Shown in pieces: positions 33,530 through 41,306 of a DNA stretch of 41,306 bases. The DNA lies in NCBI RefSeq assembly GCF_022427145.1, contig NZ_JAKSXN010000051.1:1-41306 (forward strand), given 5' to 3'. The notes below the pieces were generated by a model, which saw only the letters and a program-made list of their open reading frames with translations, did not search any database and was not told the origin of the DNA. The translations under genes were made by a program, and so were the position numbers. This stretch comes from Paenibacillus timonensis (GTDB lineage Bacteria; Bacillota; Bacilli; Paenibacillales; Paenibacillaceae). Position 1 is the stretch's first letter. Each line of letters begins with the position of its first letter.

Positions 33530-35170
33530 CTATTCCCACAATTTCATACGCTCTTCGTAGTTCTTATTGTAGACTTCCTCAAGTTTCGGCAAACCCGCGG
33601 CATCCACTTGCTTCATCATGGTTTCGTACAAGGTGACCACGTCCTGCTCGCTCGGAGCCAGGGCCATCTTCAGGAAGTACTCGTTGATCGTTTCGTTAAC
33701 CTTCGTCTCCATGATCGCTTCCGGCGTACCGCCGGCCGGCCCGAGGCTGTCGTAAGGCGCCGTATCGAACGACGTATCCGCGAGGTTCTTGATCGCGAGG
33801 TCGGTTGTCGGATCGGTCATGCCGCGGCCGATCAGGTCATACGGCGTACCGTCGGAGCCCGGACCGTTCTTGATCGTCCAGGTCCATTTCCGGATGCCGG
33901 TCGTGCGGGAAGCTTCCGCCCAATCCTTCTTGAAGGCGTCCAACACTTCTTGACGCGGCACGTGCTTGCCGTCCTTCATGTCCCAATGCTCGCCTTCCAC
34001 GCCCCACATCATCAAATATTGCCCTTCCTCGCTGGCGAGGAAATCAAGGAACTTGATCGTGCGTACCGGATCCTTGTTCGTTTTGCTGATGGTGATGCCG
34101 TCCCAACCGAGCGAGCTCTTCGGCCCGTAGGTCGTTTGGTCCGGTCCGACGCCCGGCGCCAGCACTTTATATTGGTAAAACTGTCTTTCCTCCGCCTTGG
34201 CCGGGTCCGGGGCATCTGCCTTCAGCAAGCCGTTGGACGTCCCCACGTTCCAGCCCGCGTCGGCCGTGGCGAAAATATTGCCCGCCCCCAGCTTCTGCTC
34301 ATACTGCTTTGTTTTCATCGTCACCCACTCTTTGTCAAGCAGGCCTTGACGGTACAGGGAGTTCATATATTTCATCATGTCCAAGTACCGCGGATCGCGG
34401 ATATCCTTCTGCAGCTTGCCGTCTTTCTCGTAAAACGGCATAATGCCGAACATCCCTTTGAACGTCCCGGTCACGCCGCTCATGTTCTCGCCGTTCAGCG
34501 TCATCGGGATGGTTTCCTTGCCGTCGATCGTCGGGTACTTCTCTTTAAACGCCTTCAGCAGGTTCTCGAACTCTTCGGCCGTAAACGGCTCGCCGTTGTT
34601 CACCTTATCCCCGACGCCCAGCTCCTTCATCAAGTCCATCCGCATCAGGAAGCCGAACACCGGATACTGCTCCAGGCCGTACCAGTTGGCCAAATAGTAG
34701 TTCTTCCCGTCCGCGCTGCGCGTTTTCTTCAGCGTATCCCCGTACATCTTCTTGATGTTCGGTCCGTACTTCTCGATCAGATCATCCAACGGAATGACGG
34801 CTCCCGAGGAAATATACTTGTTCATGATGTCGCTGCCGCGGCTCATCAGCACGATGTCCGGCAAGTCGTTGCTCGCGAGCATCAGATTCAGCTTCTCCGC
34901 CGGATTCCCGGTCGGCTGCTGGATCTCCACCGTCACGCCGGTTTTTTCTGTAATCGCTTTCGCTACCGGGTTCGTAAAAGGATCGCCCGTGTTCTGGTCA
35001 AACAACGTTAACGTGATCGGCGACTTATCATCCGCTGGCGCCTCCCCGTTCGTCCCTCCGTTCGCCGCGGGCAAATTCCCCCCGGCCGACGGGGCGTTCC
35101 CGGACCCGCAGCCTGCGAGCAGGGCGAGGATCATCATAGAGGATACCATGAATAGCAGCTTTTTCTTCAT
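33530..35170 (-). CDS. Carbohydrate ABC transporter solute-binding lipoprotein (LplA-like)
   Basis: The 546-residue lipoprotein has a signal peptide ending in LLAGC with lipidated Cys21, a Gly/Ala/Pro-rich tether to about residue 50, then a large type-2 binding fold typical of Paenibacillus sugar-binding proteins of about 540-560 residues. GAGAGGGG precedes the ATG at 35170; an upstream in-frame ATG at 35272 would destroy the signal peptide. Its partners are the two permeases encoded divergently at 38.9-40.8 kb. With the GH36 genes downstream, alpha-galactosides are the likely cargo, which is inference. Confidence 0.9.
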   Translation of the reverse strand: MKKKLLFMVSSMMILALLAGCGSGNAPSAGGNLPAANGGTNGEAPADDKSPITLTLFDQNTGDPFTNPVAKAITEKTGVTVEIQQPTGNPAEKLNLMLASNDLPDIVLMSRGSDIMNKYISSGAVIPLDDLIEKYGPNIKKMYGDTLKKTRSADGKNYYLANWYGLEQYPVFGFLMRMDLMKELGVGDKVNNGEPFTAEEFENLLKAFKEKYPTIDGKETIPMTLNGENMSGVTGTFKGMFGIMPFYEKDGKLQKDIRDPRYLDMMKYMNSLYRQGLLDKEWVTMKTKQYEQKLGAGNIFATADAGWNVGTSNGLLKADAPDPAKAEERQFYQYKVLAPGVGPDQTTYGPKSSLGWDGITISKTNKDPVRTIKFLDFLASEEGQYLMMWGVEGEHWDMKDGKHVPRQEVLDAFKKDWAEASRTTGIRKWTWTIKNGPGSDGTPYDLIGRGMTDPTTDLAIKNLADTSFDTAPYDSLGPAGGTPEAIMETKVNETINEYFLKMALAPSEQDVVTLYETMMKQVDAAGLPKLEEVYNKNYEERMKLWE

Positions 35171-35306
35171 TCGCGTAAACCCCTCTCTTGTGCTTTTGCG
35201 CTTGGACCTCAAGCTCACCTCAATTGTAAAAAGCGCCTCCCCGTTTATCCATAACGCAATGTTACTATTCATAGTGGAAAACGACTTTCATCGGCTGGGC
35301 CGGGAT

Positions 35307-37133
35307 TTAGCCCGTGTTTAGCCGGGTTTCCAGCTCGGACGCATTCGGATTCAGCGGCAGGCGGATCGTGACATTCGTCCCGATCCCGAGCCGGCTGAAG
35401 ACCTCCACGCCGTATCGTTCCCCATAGGCCAGCTTGATCCGGTCGTCGACGTTTTTGATGCCGTAGCCGGATTGATTGCTGGCTTTGCTGAACGCCTCTT
35501 CCAGCCGCTCCCGGGTCATTCCCTGCCCGTCGTCGATCACCTGCAGCAGAAGATCCTCTCCTTCCTCCTTCAGCTTGACGATGATATGGATGCCGGCTTC
35601 GTTCCAGATCGCATGATTGATGCAGTTCTCGATAAACGGCTGCAGGATCAGCTTAATGACCGTCCGGTTAAACAACGACTCGTCCAAATCGTAATGCATG
35701 TGCAGCATCCCGCGGAAACGGATCTCCTGGATCGAAACGTAGTTTTTGACCAGCTGGATTTCCTGTTCCAAAAGGACGACCCGTTTGCCTTTGTTCAACG
35801 AGATCCGGTAATACTTCGACAAATGGCTGACCATCTGGTAAACCTGCATGCTGCCTTCCTTCAAAGCCAGCGAGGAGATCGAGGACAACGTATTGTACAG
35901 AAAATGCGGATTGATCTGTGCTTGAAGCGTCGTCAATTCCGAGTCCTTGACCGCGATTTCCTTGACGTACACCTCGTCGATCAGCTCCTGGATTCGCGCC
36001 GCCATCTTCTGAAACGCGTACGACAGCTGCCCGATCTCGTCGTTGCCCATCGGCTTGCGTTTAACCTGGAAATTCCCCCGCTCCACCTTGCGAATTTGCT
36101 GCAGCAGCACCTCGATCCGCTTCGTAATCACTTTGGCCGTCACGAAAATCAACAGGGCCGCCACTGCGATCACGGTGACGGAAATCCAGACGATTCGCTT
36201 GGTCGCCTGATTCGTGTTGGCCAGCAATTCGTCATACGGGACGGTGATCACCGTCGTCCAGCCATTACTTAACTTCTTGTAGGTGAAAAAGCGTTCCTGA
36301 CCGTCGACCCTCGTGTCAAACTTTCCGCCGGACAACGTCAAATCGGCTTGAATCGGATAGACGTCAAAGAGCTGCTGCCCCTTCATCGCCGTATCTCCGG
36401 AGCTGATGACGCGGCCGGTATCGTCGATGATATAGACGCTCTTATTGACGTTTTCTTTTTCGATCAGCGAATAGATTTCCTTGTCGTCGATATTGATCGT
36501 CAGGATGCCGTAAGGTTGTCTCAGGCTGAAATAACTAAGCGAACGGGCCAGCGTGACGTAGGACGTCCCGGCCTGCGGATCGTCGATATGGGTGTAGACC
36601 GGACTCCCCGCCGCATTCAGCGCTTGTTGCTTCACCGTTTCCGGCAGCTCCTCGGTGTATTTGATGTACTGCTTATCGGAATACAACGTCTTGTTATCGA
36701 TGTAAATGGTGATGCCCTGAATATTGGCGTTCGAAATCATCATGGAAGACATCGTGCGGTTGATGTACTGGAACGCATCCAGATAATAATAAGCCTGCTC
36801 GTAATCATTGGACAAAAAATTCCGCAGCTGCGAATCCATGTACAGGATATTCGTCAACTGCTCGTAGTACCCCAGACGGTTTTCCAGGTTGGTATTGATC
36901 TGGTTCAGCGTGCCGCTTAACGAAGCGTACGTCTGCTCGGTGATCGTGTCCCGCGTGGAGGTATAGGAGTAATAAATAAGCACGGAACACGGGATGAAGG
37001 ACACGAGCAGGAAAATGATAAACAGCTTATTGCGCAGCCGCAGATTGGCGTACCAATGATGCCGGAACAGAGACAGCCGCCGGAACACAGGAGCCCCGCC
37101 GCCTGTTTCCTTATAGGTTTTTTCGATATTCAT
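35307..37133 (-). CDS. YesM-type sensor histidine kinase
   Basis: The 608-residue membrane kinase has an N-terminal helix (about 37-58), a large extracellular Cache-like sensor domain (about 60-305), a second helix (about 310-332) and a HAMP domain. The His_kinase (LytS/YesM) domain follows, with QINPHFLYNTLSS, phospho-acceptor His410, and an ATP-binding end containing DDGQGM and GYGIKNVDDRI. It probably senses extracellular sugar, alone or through the binding protein, and phosphorylates the AraC-type regulator encoded just upstream. Its start overlaps that gene's end by 23 nt, with GGAG 9 nt upstream. Confidence 0.93.
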   Translation of the reverse strand: MNIEKTYKETGGGAPVFRRLSLFRHHWYANLRLRNKLFIIFLLVSFIPCSVLIYYSYTSTRDTITEQTYASLSGTLNQINTNLENRLGYYEQLTNILYMDSQLRNFLSNDYEQAYYYLDAFQYINRTMSSMMISNANIQGITIYIDNKTLYSDKQYIKYTEELPETVKQQALNAAGSPVYTHIDDPQAGTSYVTLARSLSYFSLRQPYGILTINIDDKEIYSLIEKENVNKSVYIIDDTGRVISSGDTAMKGQQLFDVYPIQADLTLSGGKFDTRVDGQERFFTYKKLSNGWTTVITVPYDELLANTNQATKRIVWISVTVIAVAALLIFVTAKVITKRIEVLLQQIRKVERGNFQVKRKPMGNDEIGQLSYAFQKMAARIQELIDEVYVKEIAVKDSELTTLQAQINPHFLYNTLSSISSLALKEGSMQVYQMVSHLSKYYRISLNKGKRVVLLEQEIQLVKNYVSIQEIRFRGMLHMHYDLDESLFNRTVIKLILQPFIENCINHAIWNEAGIHIIVKLKEEGEDLLLQVIDDGQGMTRERLEEAFSKASNQSGYGIKNVDDRIKLAYGERYGVEVFSRLGIGTNVTIRLPLNPNASELETRLNTG

Positions 37134-38676
37134 TGGGCGTGACTCCTTGGTTTTTCAGGAATAAGGAAATGAAATAGGACGTGCTTTCGTAGCCGATCTT
37201 TTGGGCGATGTCCTGCACTTTGAGCGATGGATCGGCCAGCATTTCCTTGGCTTTCTCGAGCCGGATGCGGGTCAGGTAGTCATGGATGGTCATGCCGGTT
37301 TTATCCCGGAAGATCGATCGCAAATAGTTCGGCGACAAATAAACTTGGCCGGACAAGCTTTGGATCGTGATCGGTTCGTGATACGTCCTGTCGATGATCT
37401 GGCACACTTGATGCACGAGCTTGGCGTTTTTGTCCGTAGACCGCTCCATCCGCAGCTCCAAATAATGCGTTGCCGCCCGCCGGACGGCCGACTCGATCTC
37501 CTGCAGCGTCTGGCAATCGTAAACGGATTGATAGAGAGCCGCGCGTTTGACCGGTTCGCCGCCATGGCCGTTCAGGCCGGGGCTATGCAGCTGTTCCTCC
37601 AAACGGGCCAGCAGGTCGATCGCCCATTCGAACACGAGCGGCTTATGGATTCGCAGCTGGCGCACATTCGCAAGATATTCGCTCAGAATCCCTTCCGCGT
37701 CCTCACCGCGCAGCTGTTGCAGCGCCTCCCTCCATTCTTGCTCCGGGAAGGGCGGCAGCGTGTCATAGCGGTACCCCGGCTTGACCTCGCCGGCGAAAAT
37801 GATCTCTCCCGGCCCAAGGAAAAACCGCTCGTCCTTCAGGACGCGCGCCTGCTCATACAGCCGGGCGATGTTTGCGGGTTCGGCCGCTTCGCTGCCGACC
37901 GCCAGCGTCACCGACAAGCCGAGCAGCCCCCGGATCGTCTGCTGCAGCGTGCCCCACTGCTCCCGCGAAACCCCCGGCTCGCTGCCGGCCTCGATAAAGA
38001 TCGCCAGCTCTCCCTCTTGGAGCGCGGCGACTACGGCGTCCTTGCGGACCGCGCGGAAATACTCCTCCGCCACCCCCGGCAGGCGGGAGAGGGCAGCCGC
38101 CGCCGAGCCCGGATGCTCCCCTCCGGCGGCGCCGCGGTCTACGCTGCAGAGCGCCAGCGTGTAGGAGCCGACCGCCTCGCGCCGTTCCAGCTTGCCGAGC
38201 TCGGCGGCGAGCTGCTCCCGCCGGGCCGCGTCCTGTTCGTGGAGCAGCTCTTTCAACAGCTTGCCTTTGGTCATCTGGATCGATTTATATTTTAAACGCA
38301 CCTCTTCGCATCTCTGCTTCACCCGCCCCATGACCTCGGCGATTTCCTCCAGGTCCAGCGGCTTGAGCAAATAACCGACCGCGCCGACGTGCAGTGCCGA
38401 TTTGACGTAACTGAACTCGTCGTGGCCGGTCAAGAAGACGATTTGCGTCCCTTCGTACTGCTTGCTGACCCAGTTGGCCAGCTCCAAGCCGTTCATCAGC
38501 GGCATCTGTACATCCGTCAATACGATGTCGGGTTGAATGGCATGTATTTTCTCCTGGGCGTCCTTCCCGTTGATGCCGACACCGGCGACGTAAATCCCCA
38601 TATCCTCCCAACGGATGAAGTCCCGCATCATCTCCAATTCCAATTCCTCGTCGTCCACCAGAAAAATGCTGTACAT
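37111..38676 (-). CDS. YesN-type response regulator with AraC DNA-binding domain
   Basis: The 521-residue regulator has a receiver domain (1-120; DDEE at 8-11, phospho-acceptor Asp55 in TDVQMP, Lys in LLKPLDLEE), a long middle region (about 130-410) with little recognisable sequence, and a C-terminal AraC/XylS double HTH (about 420-520; YLSPNYLRSIFRDKTGMTIHDYLTRIR, shown by position, and VTPNEYRK at the end). It likely activates the divergent permease genes, the binding protein and perhaps the galactosidases. A GGGGG-type ribosome site precedes the ATG. Confidence 0.93.
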   Translation of the reverse strand: MYSIFLVDDEELELEMMRDFIRWEDMGIYVAGVGINGKDAQEKIHAIQPDIVLTDVQMPLMNGLELANWVSKQYEGTQIVFLTGHDEFSYVKSALHVGAVGYLLKPLDLEEIAEVMGRVKQRCEEVRLKYKSIQMTKGKLLKELLHEQDAARREQLAAELGKLERREAVGSYTLALCSVDRGAAGGEHPGSAAAALSRLPGVAEEYFRAVRKDAVVAALQEGELAIFIEAGSEPGVSREQWGTLQQTIRGLLGLSVTLAVGSEAAEPANIARLYEQARVLKDERFFLGPGEIIFAGEVKPGYRYDTLPPFPEQEWREALQQLRGEDAEGILSEYLANVRQLRIHKPLVFEWAIDLLARLEEQLHSPGLNGHGGEPVKRAALYQSVYDCQTLQEIESAVRRAATHYLELRMERSTDKNAKLVHQVCQIIDRTYHEPITIQSLSGQVYLSPNYLRSIFRDKTGMTIHDYLTRIRLEKAKEMLADPSLKVQDIAQKIGYESTSYFISLFLKNQGVTPNEYRKNL

Positions 38677-38730
38677 GTCCGCAAGCCCCCTTCGTATGCA
38701 GCCTTTCCGTATCTGATCACCGTAAGGTTA

Positions 38731-38764
38731 GGCAGTTCCTTGAACTGCCTCCTCTCTGATTATA
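38731..38764 (-). promoter_or_regulatory. -10 box and leader stem-loop of the YesN-YesM operon
   Basis: TATAAT on the minus strand (38759-38764) has no clear -35. Just after the predicted start, GGCAGTTC and GAACTGCC (38731-38749) form a perfect 8-bp stem with a 3-nt loop, which could stabilise the mRNA or be a binding site. Confidence 0.5.
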
Positions 38765-38840
38765 GCGCTTACATGCCGGCTAGCTGAATCCTCCTTTCGC
38801 ATGAAAGTTATTTTCAAGCATGATTCGATACTTTGCTTTA

Positions 38841-38870
38841 TCGACAGCGAATTTTCGGGGGTCTTATAAT
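38841..38870 (+). promoter_or_regulatory. Promoter of the sugar permease operon
   Basis: TCGACA (38841-38846), 18-nt spacer, TATAAT (38865-38870), a near-consensus match 57 bp before the first permease. Confidence 0.65.
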
Positions 38871-38926
38871 TTTTTTAAGCAGTAAAGCTGAACGTCACGA
38901 CTAAGAAACCAATGCGAGGTGCCGCT

Positions 38927-39898
38927 ATGCAAACCGACTTGAATCTACGCGAAGGTACGGAACTGAAAATTCCGCGCCGCAAATTATGGCCCGTCTTTAA
39001 ACAGCAGAAATACCTGTTTCTCTTGATGCTGCCGGCGCTCATCTGGGCGATCCTGTTCGCCTATACTCCCATGGCCGGATTGTATATGTCGTTCGTCAAC
39101 TACCAGCCCACGCTCGGCCGATTCTGGTACAGCCTGTTCCACAGCGAGTTCGTCGGGCTGCAGTGGTTCCGTTACTTTTTCAATAACGGCGATTTCCTGA
39201 TCATCATGCGCAACACCTTGGCTTCGACCTTGATCACGATCTTGTTCTCTTTTCCGATGCCGATCCTGATCGCCCTGGCCATCAACGAAATCAAAAACGT
39301 GCATTTCAAAAAAATCGTGCAAACGTCCTCGTATTTGCCGTATTTCATCTCCTGGGTCATCGCGGCCAACATTATCGTGACGCTGCTGTCCTCGGACGGG
39401 GCGGTGAACGCGCTGTTGAAATTTTTTCACGTCACCAACGAAAGCATCCTGTTCCTGCAGAACGGCAAATATTTCTGGTGGATCGTCGCCTTGGGCAATA
39501 CGTGGAAGGATATGGGCTACAGCTCGATCATGTATTTGGCGGCCATCTCGTCGATCAACCCGGAATTATATGAGGCAGCCAAGGTGGACGGGGCTAACCG
39601 GTTTAAACAGATCCGTTTTATCACGCTCCCGCATCTGAAGCCAACGATCGTGATCCTGCTGATTCTGGCCATGGGCGGCATCCTGAACGCCGGGTTCGAC
39701 CAGCACTTCCTGTTGGGGAACGATCTGACGAAGGACTACTCCGACGTGCTCTCGACCTATTCGTTCCGCTACGGGATTCAGAACGGCATGTTCTCGTACG
39801 CTGCCGCCGTCGGCATGTTCAGCTCGGTGGTCGCCTTTATCATCGTGGTGATCGTCAATAACGTCGCGAAAAAAATCAACGGCCAGTCCTTGTTTTAA
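38927..39898 (+). CDS. Carbohydrate ABC transporter permease (LplB/YtcP-like, first)
   Basis: The 323-residue membrane subunit has six helices. Its ATPase-docking EAA loop reads EAAKVDGANRFKQIRFITLP near residue 220. ATG at 38927 is preferred over 38912 because GAGGTG lies 6 nt upstream of it. It forms the channel with the next gene product. No ATPase gene is present nearby, as usual for this family, which uses a shared MsmX/UgpC-type ATPase encoded elsewhere. Confidence 0.92.
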   Translation: MQTDLNLREGTELKIPRRKLWPVFKQQKYLFLLMLPALIWAILFAYTPMAGLYMSFVNYQPTLGRFWYSLFHSEFVGLQWFRYFFNNGDFLIIMRNTLASTLITILFSFPMPILIALAINEIKNVHFKKIVQTSSYLPYFISWVIAANIIVTLLSSDGAVNALLKFFHVTNESILFLQNGKYFWWIVALGNTWKDMGYSSIMYLAAISSINPELYEAAKVDGANRFKQIRFITLPHLKPTIVILLILAMGGILNAGFDQHFLLGNDLTKDYSDVLSTYSFRYGIQNGMFSYAAAVGMFSSVVAFIIVVIVNNVAKKINGQSLF

Positions 39899-39919
39899 AC
39901 CTGGCATGGAGGAAACGGC

Positions 39920-40813
39920 ATGAAAAACCATAAAACGATTACCGAGCATCTGTTTGACGCTGCCCTATATCTGTTCCTGACTTGCATCTTTCTCGTCACG
40001 TTCTACCCGTTCTGGAACATTCTCATCATCTCGCTGAACGACGCCACGGACTCGCTGCGCGGCAACCTGTATTTCTGGCCGCGAGAGTTTACGTTCGCCA
40101 GCTACACCACGATTTTCCGAAACCCGGAAATCTGGAGCGCGCTGCAGGTGACGGCGCTGCGGACGGTGATCGGAACCGCGGTGTCGATCATCTGCATCTC
40201 CATGCTGGCCTACACCTTAAGCAAACGGTATTTGCTCGGCTGGAAGTATTTTTCGTTCTTCTTCGTGTTTACGATGTATTTCGGCGGCGGCCTGATTCCG
40301 ACTTACATGGTCATCAAAGCGCTGGGGTTGATCGATTCGTTCTGGGTGTTTATTTTCCCGGGGCTGATCGGCGTGTTCCTGATGATCCTCGTACGCACCT
40401 TCATCGAGCAGTTGCCCGGCGAAATCGAGGAATCGGCCAAAATCGACGGCGCGAACGACCTGCAGATCTTCGTCCGCATCGTTCTCCCGCTATGCGTGCC
40501 CGTGCTGGCGACGATCGGGTTGTTCCTGGCCATCGGCCATTGGAATTCGTGGTACGATTCCTATATTTACACCTACAAGCCGGAGCTCAAAACGCTCCAG
40601 GCCGTCCTGGTCAAAATCCTGAACCAGTTCCAAACCGGCGCGATGATGACCGATGCCCAGCAGATGGCGCAGAACGCCAAACGCATCCCGGTTTCCAGCG
40701 AAAGCATCCGGATGGCGGTCACGATGGTCGCGACCCTGCCGATCATCATGGTCTACCCGTTCGTGCAAAAGTACTTCGTCAAAGGGATCATGATGGGCGC
40801 GATCAAAAGTTAG
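39920..40813 (+). CDS. Carbohydrate ABC transporter permease (LplC/YtcP-like, second)
   Basis: The 297-residue permease has six helices and the docking loop EESAKIDGANDLQIFVRIVLP near residue 170. The C-terminus (FVQKYFVKGIMMGAIKS) is the hallmark end of this subfamily. GGAGG precedes the ATG, 21 bp after the first permease. It pairs with that subunit and the LplA-like lipoprotein. Confidence 0.93.
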   Translation: MKNHKTITEHLFDAALYLFLTCIFLVTFYPFWNILIISLNDATDSLRGNLYFWPREFTFASYTTIFRNPEIWSALQVTALRTVIGTAVSIICISMLAYTLSKRYLLGWKYFSFFFVFTMYFGGGLIPTYMVIKALGLIDSFWVFIFPGLIGVFLMILVRTFIEQLPGEIEESAKIDGANDLQIFVRIVLPLCVPVLATIGLFLAIGHWNSWYDSYIYTYKPELKTLQAVLVKILNQFQTGAMMTDAQQMAQNAKRIPVSSESIRMAVTMVATLPIIMVYPFVQKYFVKGIMMGAIKS

Positions 40814-40828
40814 GTTTGGTAATGAAGA

Positions 40829-40857
40829 AACCCGTCGCGGCGAATGCCGGACGGGTT
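40829..40857 (+). terminator. Terminator after the sugar permease operon
   Basis: AACCCGTC and GACGGGTT with an inner CGGC/GCCG stem, followed by ATTTGTTG. The T-tract is weak. Confidence 0.7.
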
Positions 40858-40882
40858 ATTTGTTGTGTGGGGAATGGTTGGG

Positions 40883-40914
40883 TTGCTGGGTTGCTGGGGT
40901 GCTGGGGTGCTGGG
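40883..40914. repeat. 8-bp tandem repeat, four units
   Basis: GTTGCTGG twice then GGTGCTGG twice, without gaps. Short G/T-rich slippage-type array in the gene-free right end. Confidence 0.85.
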
Positions 40915-40967
40915 TTGCGTACGTGCGTGTTTGGTTGCTGGTTGCTGGCTTGGTGCGTACGTGCGCG

Positions 40968-41087
40968 CTTGGTTACTAGCTTGATTGCGCGCTTGCGTAC
41001 TTGCGTGCTTGGTTACTAGCTTGATTGCGCGCTTGCGTACGTGCGTGCTTGGTTACTAGCTTAATTGCGCGCTTGCGTACGTGCGTA
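40968..41087. repeat. 40-bp tandem repeat, three units
   Basis: Units start with CTTGGTTACT at 40968, 41008 and 41048, exactly 40 bp apart, and contain AGCTTGATTGCGCGCTTGCG followed by TAC-TTGCGTG-like bases. Only two or three positions vary. Partial related bases (GCGTACGTGCG) extend upstream to about 40917. Frames across it are not genes. Confidence 0.92.
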
Positions 41088-41125
41088 TGTCAGCGGGCGT
41101 TCTCCCCCCAGTCGTCGAAGGGGCA

Positions 41126-41306
41126 AAATGTTGCACTTTGTACAACATTTTTCGGCTCGTTAGGAGGGTTGAGGCGAAAATGTTGCATTTTATACAACAT
41201 TTTTGGCTCAAACCGCCGGTTAGCGGCTGAGATGTTGCACTTTTTACAACATTTCAGCCGCTTTGGCGTGGAGATCCCCGAAAATGTTGTACTTTTTACA
41301 ACATTT
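41126..41306. repeat. 52-bp-period palindromic hairpin array, four copies, cut by the window end
   Basis: A 25-bp near-palindrome (AAATGTTG, then C/T-A and a T-rich loop, then ACAACATTT) starts at 41126, 41178, 41230 and 41282, exactly 52 bp apart, with 27-bp GC-rich intervals. Copy 3 extends to 16-bp arms (41222-41237 with 41247-41262, one G-U pair). Copy 2 extends differently, GAGGCG- opposite -GGCTC. No open frame of note runs through it. The fourth copy ends at the last base of the window. Confidence 0.9.

Noticed and set aside
33401..35011. 536-codon plus-strand open frame opposite the solute-binding protein gene
   Set aside because: Same pattern of antisense shadow; the minus-strand lipoprotein has a signal peptide, lipobox and ribosome site.
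40814..41019. Extension of a plus-strand frame into the tandem repeats
   Set aside because: Frame-shifted shadow of the second permease running into low-complexity repeats.
41126..41306. Reading the 52-bp array as a CRISPR array
   Set aside because: Repeat copies differ in the loop, flanking intervals pair with each other to extend the hairpins, no cas gene is in the window, and only four copies are visible. A CRISPR-like origin is not excluded but is not supported.

Overview
The window looks like chromosomal DNA of a GC-rich (roughly 55-58% by eye), spore-forming Gram-positive of the Paenibacillaceae, most likely Paenibacillus or a close relative. The basis is a YaaH/SleL-type spore GH18 protein, YesM/YesN-type two-component regulation of a carbohydrate ABC transporter without its own ATPase, a bacillopeptidase F-like S8 protease, S-layer homology domains, strong AGGAGG-type ribosome sites, and FMN and glycine riboswitches of Bacillales style. 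No tRNA, rRNA, insertion sequence, prophage or cas gene was seen. Most genes lie on the minus strand.

Layout. 1-2.7 kb: a membrane diguanylate cyclase and an EamA/DMT transporter whose leader is an FMN riboswitch with a terminator, so it is probably a flavin-pathway transporter. 2.7-6.6 kb: LysM-GH18 spore protein, then metN-metI-metQ (methionine ABC importer) from a near-consensus sigma-A promoter. 6.6-9.9 kb: YcgL-like nucleotidyltransferase, SDR oxidoreductase and an SLH-domain surface protein. 10-12 kb: ArsR-type repressor divergent from an MFS exporter, with an inverted repeat at the exporter's start site. 12-17.1 kb: response regulator, histidine kinase, ABC ATPase and large FtsX-type permease, an exporter/stress module of VncRS-Vex or Bce-like layout, with a perfect hairpin plus T8 between the kinase and ABC genes. 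17.2-19.1 kb: L-serine dehydratase subunits behind a tandem glycine riboswitch whose P1 3' strand is shared with a terminator.

19.1-25.1 kb: a roughly 1,820-residue secreted S8 protease with many beta-sandwich modules. 25.1-26 kb: a small gene plus a nucleotidyltransferase-like gene, a toxin-antitoxin-like pair. 26-28.7 kb: ABC-2 exporter (ATPase and two permeases). 28.8-29.03 kb: an alternating repeat with a period of about 50 bp. 29.1-40.8 kb: an alpha-galactoside locus with two different GH36 enzymes, a solute-binding lipoprotein, a YesM-type kinase, a YesN-type regulator and, divergently, two permeases. 40.8-41.3 kb: gene-free repeat-rich end with 8-bp and 40-bp tandem repeats, then four palindromic hairpin repeats at exactly 52-bp spacing, running off the window.

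The most unusual items are the 52-bp hairpin array, the alternating 50-bp array, the FMN-riboswitch/DMT pairing, the attenuator-like hairpin inside the TCS-ABC locus and the small two-gene nucleotidyltransferase cassette. Functions are read from family resemblance and motifs in the translated sequence; no database search was run.
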